This document shows, piece after piece, positions 27,551 to 36,593 of a stretch of DNA of 64,000 nucleotides; within the stretch, counting starts at the first letter, position 1; every line of letters begins with the position of its first letter. The notes beneath the pieces were generated by a model. That model was not told the origin of the DNA, did not search any database, and was given only the letters and a program-made list of their open reading frames with translations. The position numbers were made by a program, and so were the translations under genes. The stretch covers positions 358,806 to 422,805 of the forward strand of contig JAUICZ010000001.1 of NCBI GenBank assembly GCA_030429205.1, in the 5' to 3' direction. Origin of the DNA: Bacteroidia bacterium. Its GTDB lineage: Bacteria > Bacteroidota > Bacteroidia > Chitinophagales > Chitinophagaceae.

Positions 27551-28699
27551 TCAATCTCTGTAAAACCTTGCAAAGTTTTTTGCAAAGTCCTTTTTATTAT
27601 GTTGTGTTACTATTGTTTGTTTTGCCTGTTTTGTTATTCCTGATCTTTCTTGTATTGAAAGTTTCGATACTTTTTTCAAAGCCTCGCTTATCGCAATAAT
27701 ATCTCTTACAGGTACTACAAACCCATTTTCATTATTAACAACCACCTCTTGCATACCACCTACATTAGTTGTAATAACTAATGTCCCTAAAGCCATTGCT
27801 TCTAATACAACATTGGCTATCCCCTCCTCTACACTCGGTAGCAGTAAAACATCATGCTGTTCTATATGCTCCAGCACTTCTGCATGTGGCAATCCGTTTA
27901 TAATATGCACATCATCCATGAGCTTTAACTGGTGCAGCTGGTATTTAATTTCAGCAGGCACTGTACCTTCTGCTATAATGGTATACTTAAATACTATGCC
28001 TTGCTGCTTCAACAGGCTCATTGCATCCAGCGAATAGCCGTACCCTTTCTTCCAAAAAAACCGCCCTACAGAAATAATGTTCAGCACTCCGTTATTTTGT
28101 TTATACTGAATATTCTTATTTAATAACTCATCAGACACGGACGAATAAATCACTTCTGTTTTTTCGGCACTCACTCCATACTGTAATGCTTCTTGTTTAA
28201 TTGCCTGAGACACTGCATGAAACTTATACACCTTTGGCAGCAGCTTCAAATAGCTTTCTTTTATTTCGGGAGTGGTTATTGGTGTATAGTTGATATGTGC
28301 TCCTCTCAAACTCACCAATACTTTCTCCGGGAACAGGTCGAACAACAACTCCTTCTTATGTACAAATGCTGTCCATTGTAAATGGACTCTATCAGGCTTT
28401 GCGGCTATTATGGGTAAGTAATAAACAAGATTGTTCAACAACTCATACAGCCCTTTACTTGCAGCCATTATTTTACTGAAGTGCTTAAACCCTGTAGCTA
28501 ACAATAACCTTGCTGCAAACAACACACGTTGGGTAACCGACTCAGGCACAATAACAACCTCCACATTTTTGTGGTAGTTCCATTCGCCTGTTTTTTTACC
28601 GATCACTATCACCTCAAAACCTTCCTCTGCCATTGTATTGATGAGCGCATCAATAAATGTAGTTGTAGGAACAGAACCTGACAGTATTACAATACGCAT
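27551..28699 (-). CDS. glycosyltransferase, GT4
   Basis: A 382-residue GT-B protein. It has LSGSVPTTTFIDALINTM at the N-terminus, VSLRGAHINYTPI in the acceptor domain, SVGRFFWKKGYGYSLDA opening the donor domain and LLLPSVEEGIANVVLEAM with the E-x7-E motif. It is a paralogue of 17849-19069. Its ATG lies 2 bases after the stop of the flippase gene. Specificity is unknown. Confidence 0.9.
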   Translation of the reverse strand: MRIVILSGSVPTTTFIDALINTMAEEGFEVIVIGKKTGEWNYHKNVEVVIVPESVTQRVLFAARLLLATGFKHFSKIMAASKGLYELLNNLVYYLPIIAAKPDRVHLQWTAFVHKKELLFDLFPEKVLVSLRGAHINYTPITTPEIKESYLKLLPKVYKFHAVSQAIKQEALQYGVSAEKTEVIYSSVSDELLNKNIQYKQNNGVLNIISVGRFFWKKGYGYSLDAMSLLKQQGIVFKYTIIAEGTVPAEIKYQLHQLKLMDDVHIINGLPHAEVLEHIEQHDVLLLPSVEEGIANVVLEAMALGTLVITTNVGGMQEVVVNNENGFVVPVRDIIAISEALKKVSKLSIQERSGITKQAKQTIVTQHNKKDFAKNFARFYRD

Positions 28700-28701
28700 G
28701 T

Positions 28702-30198
28702 TTAGTGTACGCCGTACAGTTTATTAAAATATGGTTGCACTTTGGGATAAGTACCTCCTAAGAATCCGGAAATCGTCTCTAGCTCTTTCGGATAAAAAAG
28801 CTTTACCAATAAATTATAAACAATAAAAATTGTCACTCCCGTTATTGCAATTGCTATAATGGCATGCATACCTGTAAAAGAGTCAAGCAAATAATAACTG
28901 CCAGCCCATGATAACAGACCTACCACTATAACAATCGCAAAGTAGGGCAGCAGATCTTTATACCAGCGCATTACCGGCTCTTCAACAGCACGCATCATTA
29001 GCTTTATACGCCAATTGTAAAAAAACGCCCTTACCAGCACCAAAGCTGTCGCTACGCCTGATACCCCAAACCAATAAGCACCAATAGCAGAACCAGTTAA
29101 ATGAGTTGGTGTGAAGAACAGGTTCACTTTAAAGGATTGTTTGTTCAGATGAAAAGAGTTCATTACTACACTAAACGAACTGGTTACAGAACGTAGTGCC
29201 GTATACACAATGAGTATTTGCATAGGCAATACCGCATCTACCCACTGTTCACCATAAAACAATAATATGATCGGTTTTGCAGCAACCATCATTACCGCCA
29301 TAAACGGCAACATCACAAAAGAGAACGATTTGAGTGCATTCATGTAGTAGCTGTAAAATTTCTTTTTATCGTCTGTATACTTAGGGAGCACTGCTGCTAA
29401 TACATTATTAGACATCATGGTTAATTGGGTAGTAAATAATTCTGCCATGCGCATAGCAATATTGTAGATACCCAACACCTCTAAGCCCAGTAGTTTACTA
29501 AGTATGATCTTATCACCGTTATCTGCCAATCTACGCAACAAGCTAGACCCAATCAGGTGTTTTGTAAACCCGAATATTTCTCTCCAGCGGTGTGTATATA
29601 GTTTCGTGCCCGGGTTCAGCTTAGTTGCACGAAAGAAAAACAAGGTTTGGATAGGCACGAGTACTAATGTCGGCACTATCAAACTATATACTCCCCAACC
29701 AGCGAGTACAGCAGCAACTTTTGCAATAGGTATCAAAAATGTAAACGGCAACTGAATCTTAACTTGCTCATCGAACCGTATTTGTTTGTTCAACCATATC
29801 CTTGGAATGATACCTAGCTGGGAGGATAGAAATATGCCCCCTGCAATAAAACTAATGTTCATTATTCTTGCATCTTCCTGAAAGCTTGCCCAAAAAGGTG
29901 CAGCAGCTAAAAAGACGATCAATACACATATCGTCAAAGCAAAGTTGAACCAAAAGGCTGCTTTGAAAATCTCTTCAGTATCATCTTTTTTATACGCCAA
30001 TAAAAACTCACTCACACCCGTTGTACCAAAAGCAGATATGGTATACAACAATACTTCTGTAATGCTCACCAAACCAAAATCATAAGGCGTTAACTTACGC
30101 GCTAATATGATGATGGTGGTCAAGCCCATCAACTTCTCCAGCATATTTCGCTGGAACAACCTTATAAAACCTTTGCCTGCTTTTTTGCCTATACTCAT
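28702..30198 (-). CDS. Wzx-type lipopolysaccharide/oligosaccharide flippase
   Basis: A 498-residue polytopic protein of the MOP superfamily (polysaccharide synthesis/MATE-like), with about 12 to 14 membrane segments in two halves. Landmarks are RNMLEKLMGLTTIIILARKLTPYDFGL at the start and GLEVLGIYNIAMRMAELFTTQ at the start of the second half, typical of the WzxC/RfbX group. It should flip undecaprenyl-linked repeat units to the periplasm for the Wzy candidate. No other flippase and no ABC exporter is present, so the locus is Wzx/Wzy-dependent. Confidence 0.92.
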   Translation of the reverse strand: MSIGKKAGKGFIRLFQRNMLEKLMGLTTIIILARKLTPYDFGLVSITEVLLYTISAFGTTGVSEFLLAYKKDDTEEIFKAAFWFNFALTICVLIVFLAAAPFWASFQEDARIMNISFIAGGIFLSSQLGIIPRIWLNKQIRFDEQVKIQLPFTFLIPIAKVAAVLAGWGVYSLIVPTLVLVPIQTLFFFRATKLNPGTKLYTHRWREIFGFTKHLIGSSLLRRLADNGDKIILSKLLGLEVLGIYNIAMRMAELFTTQLTMMSNNVLAAVLPKYTDDKKKFYSYYMNALKSFSFVMLPFMAVMMVAAKPIILLFYGEQWVDAVLPMQILIVYTALRSVTSSFSVVMNSFHLNKQSFKVNLFFTPTHLTGSAIGAYWFGVSGVATALVLVRAFFYNWRIKLMMRAVEEPVMRWYKDLLPYFAIVIVVGLLSWAGSYYLLDSFTGMHAIIAIAITGVTIFIVYNLLVKLFYPKELETISGFLGGTYPKVQPYFNKLYGVH

Positions 30199-30224
30199 AC
30201 AGAGTACCGGTACTTAGATAAGAA

Positions 30225-30794
30225 CTATATTTTTTCTACCCCGCTTTCAGTGAGCCTGTACTCTTGGTTATTTTCGGGACAGGTAGCCGTTTCGCTACTA
30301 TCGAAATTGAGTTTATAACCACACTCGCTCATCCAGCCTGTTTGCCTTGCCGGATTACCAATAACCAGTGCGTATGGTGGAACATCTTTTGTGACCACTG
30401 CACCTGCACCTATAAATGCATAACTGCCTATATTAATACCGCACAAGACAGTAGCATTTGCACCTATCGTAGCACCTTTGCCTACTTTGGTCTGCAGATA
30501 CTCATCTCTGCGGACAATTTCGCTACGCGGATTAATCACATTGGTAAATACACAAGAAGGGCCTAAGAACACATCATCGTCACATGTAACACCTGTGTAT
30601 ATGGAAACATTGTTTTGCACCTTTACATTGTTGCCTAAAACAACCTGGGGAGACACCACTACATTCTGCCCGATGTTACATTTTTCTCCAATAGAGCAAT
30701 CGCTCATGATGTGCGAGAAGTGCCAAATTTTGGTATCTGCACCTATCTGTGCTCCATCATCAATTACTGCCGTTTCGTGAGCAAAGTAATTCAT
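30225..30794 (-). CDS. WbpD/WlbB-type UDP-3-amino-sugar N-acetyltransferase
   Basis: A 189-residue left-handed beta-helix acyltransferase with imperfect hexapeptide repeats over about residues 10-150. It shows the subfamily features IGADTKIWHFSHI, IGQNVVV, GPSCVFTNVINPRSEI, GANATVLCGINIG and the closing PARQTGWMSECG. This arrangement matches WbpD/WlbB, which acetylate the 3-amino group of UDP-GlcNAc3N-uronic acid. It sits directly after the UDP-sugar dehydrogenase (1-base gap), which is the first step of that pathway. The C-terminal 30 residues are an Asn/Glu-rich tail. Confidence 0.9.
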   Translation of the reverse strand: MNYFAHETAVIDDGAQIGADTKIWHFSHIMSDCSIGEKCNIGQNVVVSPQVVLGNNVKVQNNVSIYTGVTCDDDVFLGPSCVFTNVINPRSEIVRRDEYLQTKVGKGATIGANATVLCGINIGSYAFIGAGAVVTKDVPPYALVIGNPARQTGWMSECGYKLNFDSSETATCPENNQEYRLTESGVEKI

Positions 30795-30795
30795 A

Positions 30796-32082
30796 TTATA
30801 ATCTTGCGCTGACAGCTGTTTTATCTAAACAGCTTTTTACATCGTAGATAATGCCATCTTCAGCCAACCACTCTTTCCAATCGTTATCCAAAAACTCTTT
30901 GTGTGCCACAGCTAAAACAACTGCTTTGAATTTACCCTTCTCCGGTAATTGATCTGTAGTGGTAACACCATACTCATGCTTTACTTCAGCAGGGTCAGCC
31001 CATGGATCATACACCGTTATATTAGCCTCATATGTTTGCAGCTCTGCCAGTATATCTACTACACGTGTATTACGTACATCAGGGCAATTCTCTTTAAAGG
31101 TGATACCTAATACTAGTATTTCTGATCCTTTAACAGGCATATCTCTTTTGATCATTTCCTTCACCACCTCATTGGCGATATAACCACCCATGCTGTCGTT
31201 CAGTCTACGCCCTGCCAATATAATTTCGGGATGATAACCTACCTCTTGTGCTTTTTGCGCCAAATAGTAAGGGTCTACACCAATACAGTGGCCACCAACA
31301 AGACCCGGCTTAAATGGCAGGAAGTTCCACTTGGTACCTGCTGCAGCCAATACATCTGTTGTGTCAATACCCATACGGTTGAAGATCTTTGCCAGCTCAT
31401 TCACAAATGCGATGTTGATATCGCGCTGTGCATTCTCTATCACCTTTGCAGCCTCTGCTACTTTTATAGATGCAGCTTTATGCGTACCTGCTGTAATGAT
31501 CTTTTTATACAACTGATCTACTACTTCTGCTACATCATCTGTAGAGCCAGATGTTACTTTCAATATTTTAGTTACAGTATGTTCTTTATCACCCGGGTTG
31601 ATACGTTCAGGAGAATAACCGCAATAGAAGTCTTCGTTGAATTTAAGTCCTGATACTTTCTCCAATACAGGGATACACTCATCTTCTGTTACACCGGGGT
31701 ATACTGTAGACTCATACACCACTATATCTCCTTTGCTCAACACCTTACCTACTGTTTCGCTGGCTTTGTATAAAGGAGTAAGGTCGGGACGATTATATTT
31801 ATCTACAGGTGTAGGCACCGTCACAATATAGATGTTACATCCTGCGATATCATCTGATTTGTTACTGCAATGCAAGCCTTTATCGGCATTGGCATTATCT
31901 ACTATCACAGATTTCAGGTGATCATCTTCTACTTCTAAAGTACTATCCGTGCCTGAATTCAGTTCTTTGATCCTTGCTTCGTTAATATCAAAACCGATGG
32001 TCATATAATGCTTACCAAACTCTACTGCCAATGGTAAACCAACATAACCTAAACCAATAATTGCGATTTTCTTATTGCTCAT
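30796..32082 (-). CDS. UDP-N-acetylhexosamine 6-dehydrogenase (WbpA/TviB-type)
   Basis: A 428-residue nucleotide-sugar dehydrogenase that oxidises C6 of a UDP-HexNAc to the uronic acid with two NAD. The N-terminal Rossmann motif is [11 protein letters not shown] (8-18). The UDPGP/MGDP family marks are [30 protein letters not shown] and [13 protein letters not shown], with the catalytic Cys. The NPGD variant belongs to the WbpA/TviB/WbpO group rather than to UDP-glucose dehydrogenase. It is coupled to the WbpD-type acetyltransferase downstream. Confidence 0.93.
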   Translation of the reverse strand: MSNKKIAIIGLGYVGLPLAVEFGKHYMTIGFDINEARIKELNSGTDSTLEVEDDHLKSVIVDNANADKGLHCSNKSDDIAGCNIYIVTVPTPVDKYNRPDLTPLYKASETVGKVLSKGDIVVYESTVYPGVTEDECIPVLEKVSGLKFNEDFYCGYSPERINPGDKEHTVTKILKVTSGSTDDVAEVVDQLYKKIITAGTHKAASIKVAEAAKVIENAQRDINIAFVNELAKIFNRMGIDTTDVLAAAGTKWNFLPFKPGLVGGHCIGVDPYYLAQKAQEVGYHPEIILAGRRLNDSMGGYIANEVVKEMIKRDMPVKGSEILVLGITFKENCPDVRNTRVVDILAELQTYEANITVYDPWADPAEVKHEYGVTTTDQLPEKGKFKAVVLAVAHKEFLDNDWKEWLAEDGIIYDVKSCLDKTAVSARL

Positions 32083-32101
32083 TGTGAAGTTTTTATTATG
32101 G

Positions 32102-34489
32102 TCATTTTTTGTTTCTCAACCGGTTGACCATTCCCTTTATTCCTCTGGTATTGTTTGTATTTTCAAAATAATTATCTCCTCCGTAACTACCGTATCCATA
32201 ACCGTAAATACCCGTTTTTGTTTTCACATCATTGATCACCAAATTCATCACAGGCATTTTATTCGTCTTCATCATTTCTTCAGCTGTCCTCAATTGCTCT
32301 TTGTACGTATAATCCATACGACATACATACAATACTGTATCTGCAAATTTACTCAACAGCTGTGCATCTGTTACTAAACCAACCGGTGCAGAATCTATAA
32401 TTACATAATCATATTCTGCACGCAACTTCGTTAGCAACTCTTTCACTTTCGGCGATAGCATTAATTCTGAAGGGTTAGGCGGTATAGTGCCTGATGGTAT
32501 TATTTTCAAGCTTTCCTCTATGCTCGATGGCTGTACAATATCCTCTACACTTGCATTACCAATTATATATTGTGTAAAACCAACACTGCTATTCAAATTC
32601 AAATTAGCAGATATTTTTGGTTTGCGTAAATCTAATTCTAATAATATAACTTTTGCACCGGATAACGATAATGTAACAGCCAGGTTCAATGCTACAAAAG
32701 ACTTCCCTTCACCACTCATACTAGAGGTTAAAAGTATGGTACGTTGATCTTCTTCAGACAACAGAAACTGCATATTAGTGCGTAACGTTCTGAACTGTTC
32801 TGCTATCACTGTTCTACTCGCCTTTTCTACTACCACTTCATTCCCTTCATCGCTATGCCCCACCTCACCAATAATATTCATACCTGTTGCCTGCTGAATA
32901 TCTTCTTTACTGTTTACCTTAACACTCAACAGCTCTTTAAGGTACAACCACAAACCCGGTATAATAAGACCCAGCATCATAGCAGCCAGATAAGTTCGTG
33001 TAGGTAAAGGGCTGTAAGGAGCTCCATTACTTTTAGCAGGGTCAACCACTCTGGCGTTTGCCACTGTAGAAGACATAGATATGGCACTTTCTTCTCTCTT
33101 GGTCAACAAGAATAAGTAAAGCTCTTGTTTAATGTTCTGCTGGCGAGAGTACTCAAGAAACACACGCTCATTTTTAGGCATTTTCTGGATTTCGCTGGCC
33201 ACCATGCCAATATGTTGTTTCAGCTCTTTTATAGAAGCCTTGATGCTTTCTTTTACAGATGATAAAGAGTAAACTATATCCTTTCTAATATTCTGTAACT
33301 GCTTATCTACCTTTTGTACAAAAGGGCTGTTTTCTGTATTGGTTAATAGTAGAGATGACCTTTGCAACTGCAGTTCGTTATAACTGCTCATCATATCCAT
33401 AGCTCCTCCATCTTCTACTAATAAAGAAGGAGGTACAGCCCTATCTTTATTGTTATCGTCTTCTAAGTATTTTTCCAGCGACTCTACTATGCGCAATTTC
33501 ACTTCCTTTTCTGTCAGCTGTCTGGAGTACTCGCTGGTATAATCCATCAGCAACTTCGATTGCTCGCTGAGGTTAGTTAGCTTATTGCTGGTTTTAAATG
33601 TTTCTATATGCTGCTCTATTCCTGAAAGTTCGCGCGTCACACTGGCCAACCTGTCATCAATAAAGTCCAGTGTAGCATCCAAGGTCGCATTCCTATCGTC
33701 AATGTTTGCCCTTAAGTAAGCATCAATCAATTTATTGAGAACATCCTCAGCTCTTCTGGGCAACACGTCAGATACAGAAAGATCAACAACACTAGCTTTG
33801 CTGTTTACAGATTTTACATCCAGATGCCTGAGTATTTTTATAGCCTGATACTCTGTTGGTTTGATCTTAATAGTGCAATTACTGAAATCATAAGCCGGGT
33901 TTGCCAGTTGTTTACGATCTTCTATTATTGCTTTTCCTATCGGCAGGTCCAGTGTGTCTCCATATTTGCCTTCCCAACTACGCTGCTTATATGTAATAGT
34001 AAACGCCTCTTCTCCTTTAGACTCAAAATAAAATGTGTAACTGAACTTTACATTACTGTTATCATACAGCGGTACAAATTTTATAGGTATGTCTTTATGG
34101 TAATACTCCCCTGTGGTGATCCTGCCCGGTGCATAGTAATGAATATTCAACGCTAATGCACTTACCACATTCGTCATTAAAGTACGGCTCTGAAATATCT
34201 CTATTTCATTTTCCACGTTAGCAGCACCGGTTTGTACACCCAACTCTTCCAACACCTGCCCTTCGTCCAAACCTCCTTTATTCTGATCTTTTATCAGCAC
34301 CTTTGCGTATGCCATATATTTTGCCGGTGTATAACGCAAGTATACAAAGGCTATGACACAACAAATGAGTACACTGACGACAAAAAGTATCCAGTGAGAC
34401 GCAACCTTAGCGAGTAGTTTTTCAACTTTTATACCGCTGCTTGCTGTAGTATTTTCTTCTTTAAAAATTGGCTCCAGGCTATCGCTCAT
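32102..34489 (-). CDS. Wzc-type polysaccharide co-polymerase and tyrosine autokinase
   Basis: A 795-residue inner-membrane protein controlling chain length and export. It has an N-terminal Wzz domain with a first membrane segment at about 33-53, a long periplasmic coiled region with the GNVR-type segment at about 440-500, and a second membrane segment at about 515-535. The cytoplasmic BY-kinase follows, with Walker [11 protein letters not shown] (about 588-597), Walker A' LLELDLRKP and Walker [11 protein letters not shown] Tyr/Gly cluster near 760-778 ([10 protein letters not shown]) is the likely autophosphorylation tail. The cognate CpsB phosphatase is encoded at 40006-40785 and the Wza channel 15 bases upstream. 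Confidence 0.94.
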   Translation of the reverse strand: MSDSLEPIFKEENTTASSGIKVEKLLAKVASHWILFVVSVLICCVIAFVYLRYTPAKYMAYAKVLIKDQNKGGLDEGQVLEELGVQTGAANVENEIEIFQSRTLMTNVVSALALNIHYYAPGRITTGEYYHKDIPIKFVPLYDNSNVKFSYTFYFESKGEEAFTITYKQRSWEGKYGDTLDLPIGKAIIEDRKQLANPAYDFSNCTIKIKPTEYQAIKILRHLDVKSVNSKASVVDLSVSDVLPRRAEDVLNKLIDAYLRANIDDRNATLDATLDFIDDRLASVTRELSGIEQHIETFKTSNKLTNLSEQSKLLMDYTSEYSRQLTEKEVKLRIVESLEKYLEDDNNKDRAVPPSLLVEDGGAMDMMSSYNELQLQRSSLLLTNTENSPFVQKVDKQLQNIRKDIVYSLSSVKESIKASIKELKQHIGMVASEIQKMPKNERVFLEYSRQQNIKQELYLFLLTKREESAISMSSTVANARVVDPAKSNGAPYSPLPTRTYLAAMMLGLIIPGLWLYLKELLSVKVNSKEDIQQATGMNIIGEVGHSDEGNEVVVEKASRTVIAEQFRTLRTNMQFLLSEEDQRTILLTSSMSGEGKSFVALNLAVTLSLSGAKVILLELDLRKPKISANLNLNSSVGFTQYIIGNASVEDIVQPSSIEESLKIIPSGTIPPNPSELMLSPKVKELLTKLRAEYDYVIIDSAPVGLVTDAQLLSKFADTVLYVCRMDYTYKEQLRTAEEMMKTNKMPVMNLVINDVKTKTGIYGYGYGSYGGDNYFENTNNTRGIKGMVNRLRNKK

Positions 34490-34504
34490 TGATAGTCCTC
34501 TTTA

Positions 34505-35314
34505 TTAATTTAGCCTCGTGAGCAACGTTATAATTGTTACTGAAATTGATATAAAGCTCAACGAGATCGTCAACAAACTTTGAGTTCTTTGGTCTGTTGT
34601 ACCCGCCCTTGCGTGCGCTTTAAGCGGTTCAACATATATTTTATCTCCAGACTGCAGATAGAAGTATTCTGATTGAAAAACATCGGTTGAGTTCAGGTTT
34701 ACTCTTGTAAAAACCGTTTTCCCGTTTTCTTCTCGCATCACCATTATATTATCCCTTCTACCCATGATATCCAGATCTCCTGCTAAACCCAGTGCATCTA
34801 TCAGATTGATTTTTTCTGCGGTAACAAGATAGTTGCCTGGCCTTTGCACTTGCCCGATGATGGTGATCATAAAATTAGCAATGCGGATATTCACTATCGG
34901 GTCTTTATAAAAACGCAAACAAGACTTCCTCACTACTTCCTTAGCCTCCTCAGTTGTTAAGCCGCTTAATTTTATTCTTCCGTATACCGGCATCTCTATA
35001 TAGCCAGCCTTGTCAACCATAAAACCTTTATTTTCTTTCTCTCCTGCCTGCTGCTCACCTGTTGCTTCTGTCATCTGCCCTCCGGTACTCATGTCAATAT
35101 TAGTAATGTCTACATTAAGAATATCGCCGGTCTTTATTATTGGCGGATCATAAGAAGAATTCTGAACGTAAGTGACTGTATTTAGAGAATCGGTAACATT
35201 TTGAAAGTATGCCACTTGTTTTGCACTGTGACAAGCCGAAAACATTACGATAACTCCTAATAATAACGTTGTTAATACACTTGAATACTTAACATTATAC
35301 GTTCTTACGTTCAT
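34505..35314 (-). CDS. Wza-type outer-membrane polysaccharide export lipoprotein
   Basis: A 269-residue lipoprotein from the ATG at 35314; an in-frame TTG at 35335 would add 7 residues. The signal peptide ends in a lipobox FSAC. The Poly_export domain starts with PPIIKTGDILNVDI, and SLBB-like strands follow (GYIEMPVYGRIKLSGLT, VTAEKINLIDALGLAGD). A C-terminal hydrophobic helix (about 245-265) is consistent with membrane insertion. It is shorter than E. coli Wza, as usual in Bacteroidota. It is the first structural gene after UpxY and has its own putative promoter. Confidence 0.92.
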   Translation of the reverse strand: MNVRTYNVKYSSVLTTLLLGVIVMFSACHSAKQVAYFQNVTDSLNTVTYVQNSSYDPPIIKTGDILNVDITNIDMSTGGQMTEATGEQQAGEKENKGFMVDKAGYIEMPVYGRIKLSGLTTEEAKEVVRKSCLRFYKDPIVNIRIANFMITIIGQVQRPGNYLVTAEKINLIDALGLAGDLDIMGRRDNIMVMREENGKTVFTRVNLNSTDVFQSEYFYLQSGDKIYVEPLKAHARAGTTDQRTQSLLTISLSFISISVTIITLLTRLN

Positions 35315-35332
35315 TTCAATTAAATTTTTGCT

Positions 35333-35340
35333 CAAATGTA
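35333..35340 (-). promoter_or_regulatory. putative -7 element before the wza-like gene
   Basis: On the minus strand the octamer is TACATTTG, a full match to the Bacteroidota TAnnTTTG -7 box, about 19 bases before the ATG at 35314. A -33 box is not clear. It suggests that export genes can be transcribed without the regulatory pair upstream, or from both promoters. Confidence 0.45.
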
Positions 35341-35403
35341 GTGAAAAAGCAAGGTGAATTAAACTATATATACTTTAACATTCGGGTATTTTTGGCTGCC
35401 CGG

Positions 35404-35901
35404 CTAACCCTCGTTTAGCTTTTTTAATGACTGTACAGGTAGCTTTGCGATCATATTCAACCCAAGTGTATGTAAATGTAATACAGCCCTGTTCCCTTTT
35501 ACTTCCAGCACTTTACCTCTGGCTTCTTTCAAAGGGCCTTCCTTTACCTCTATTTTTTGTCCTTCTTCAATCTGTACGGTTATCTCGGCATCTTTATAGT
35601 CATTCAAAAAATCTTTTATCGCTTCTATCTCATACTCTCTTACGATACCCGGCTTGCCATTCCACCACAAAAAGCGCACCGTACCGGGTGTGGTCAGCAC
35701 ATCTACATTATCCTGCTCATAGTTATCCAGCTGCACAAACACATACGAACGAAAAACCGGCTCGCTCACTTTTTTCTTTCTGTCGCTCCACTGCCGCACC
35801 TCTTCTTTCAGCGGACAATAGACCCGTATTCCCTTTTCCTCCAGCCTTTGCGTTACCTTCTTTTCGTTACGGGGTTTTGTATATAAAACGTACCAATGCA
35901 T
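35404..35901 (-). CDS. UpxY-family transcription antiterminator (NusG paralogue)
   Basis: A 165-residue protein. The NGN domain opens with HWYVLYTKPRNEKKV and continues through CPLKEEVRQWSDRKKK and FRSYVFVQL. A KOW-type segment near residues 120-145 has VKEGPLKEARGKVLEV. UpxY proteins act on the 5' leader of their own capsule operon so that RNA polymerase can finish very long transcripts. That fits this gene, which precedes about 30 kb of tightly packed biosynthesis genes. Its ATG overlaps the stop of the winged-helix gene. Confidence 0.92.
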   Translation of the reverse strand: MHWYVLYTKPRNEKKVTQRLEEKGIRVYCPLKEEVRQWSDRKKKVSEPVFRSYVFVQLDNYEQDNVDVLTTPGTVRFLWWNGKPGIVREYEIEAIKDFLNDYKDAEITVQIEEGQKIEVKEGPLKEARGKVLEVKGNRAVLHLHTLGLNMIAKLPVQSLKKLNEG

Positions 35902-36446
35902 TAATTATCATTTTTATTCTCCCACAATAGCAAGTAAGTATCACCTGTCTGTGTTTCAACTATATTATCATACCATTCAGCCGGCTCATAGGTTATGAAC
36001 CTTATCTTTTTGTGTACTTTCTTCTCCGCTTTGCTCACCATACTCATCAGGTAGTTCTTGTCAATGTTCCCTATAATCACCAGATCAATAATACCAGTAT
36101 CCTGCCCTTTGGCATAGTCACCCGTAAGGTACACCTTGTCCAACTGCCCCATCCGCTCAATAATCACCTCAATAACACGGTCTACGCCAATGTACTTTAG
36201 CAGAATACTGTGTATATCCCTAAACAACGGGTGCTTATCGTTGGCTTTGTATAGCTTTTTATTACCCTTACTTTCCGATACCAGCATATCTGCCTCTTCA
36301 AACCTATTGAGCTCTACACGTACACTGTTGGTACTTTCATCAAACTCTTCTGCCAAACCTCTTAAGTAAGCAGTAGTACCGGGGTTCAGGAACAACCTTA
36401 GTAATAACTTTATCCTGGTTCGGGATGATATTAATGTCTCCAGCAT
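35901..36446 (-). CDS. winged-helix regulator fused to a nucleotidyltransferase-like domain
   Basis: A 181-residue protein. Residues 1-75 form an ArsR-like winged helix (LLRLFLNPGTTAYLRGLAEEF, then the recognition helix STNSVRVELNRFEEADML). Residues 95-180 resemble a minimal nucleotidyltransferase fold (VYLTGDYAKGQDTGIIDLVIIG), but the catalytic GSxARGE...DxD pattern is degenerate, so enzymatic activity is doubtful. Genes of this type often precede UpxY in Bacteroidota polysaccharide loci, and regulation of the locus is inferred. An inverted repeat and a -7-like element lie in its leader. Confidence 0.78.
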   Translation of the reverse strand: MLETLISSRTRIKLLLRLFLNPGTTAYLRGLAEEFDESTNSVRVELNRFEEADMLVSESKGNKKLYKANDKHPLFRDIHSILLKYIGVDRVIEVIIERMGQLDKVYLTGDYAKGQDTGIIDLVIIGNIDKNYLMSMVSKAEKKVHKKIRFITYEPAEWYDNIVETQTGDTYLLLWENKNDN

Positions 36447-36514
36447 ATTTTATGTTTTTGCTGATGAATGTTTATTGCATGGCTTCGCCACCGTCAGTCC
36501 CATATAAGACGACA

Positions 36515-36545
36515 ACAGGTTGAGTAAAATAATTACTCAACCTGT
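36515..36545. repeat. 13-bp inverted repeat: terminator or operator
   Basis: Perfect arms at 36515-36527 and 36533-36545 (ACAGGTTGAGTAA / TTACTCAACCTGT) with a 5-base loop. It lies 49 bases after the stop of the nucleotidyltransferase gene and about 70 bases before the ATG of the winged-helix gene. The minus strand has no real U-run after it, so it is a weak intrinsic terminator. It also overlaps the likely transcription start for 36446 and may be an operator or a leader hairpin. Confidence 0.6.
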
Positions 36546-36548
36546 AAA

Positions 36549-36556
36549 CAAAAATA
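36549..36556 (-). promoter_or_regulatory. putative -7 element before the winged-helix/UpxY operon
   Basis: The minus strand reads TATTTTTG, which fits TAnnTTTG. The start of transcription would fall near 36542, inside the inverted repeat at 36515-36545, leaving a leader of about 95 bases before the ATG at 36446. The region is AT-rich, so a chance match is possible. Confidence 0.35.
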
Positions 36557-36593
36557 TAAATAATATTTGCTAAAGTAAAGGCTTTCAGCCCTG

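Noticed and set aside
35427..35930. 167-codon plus-strand open frame
   Set aside because: It lies opposite the UpxY gene, whose NGN and KOW motifs are clear.
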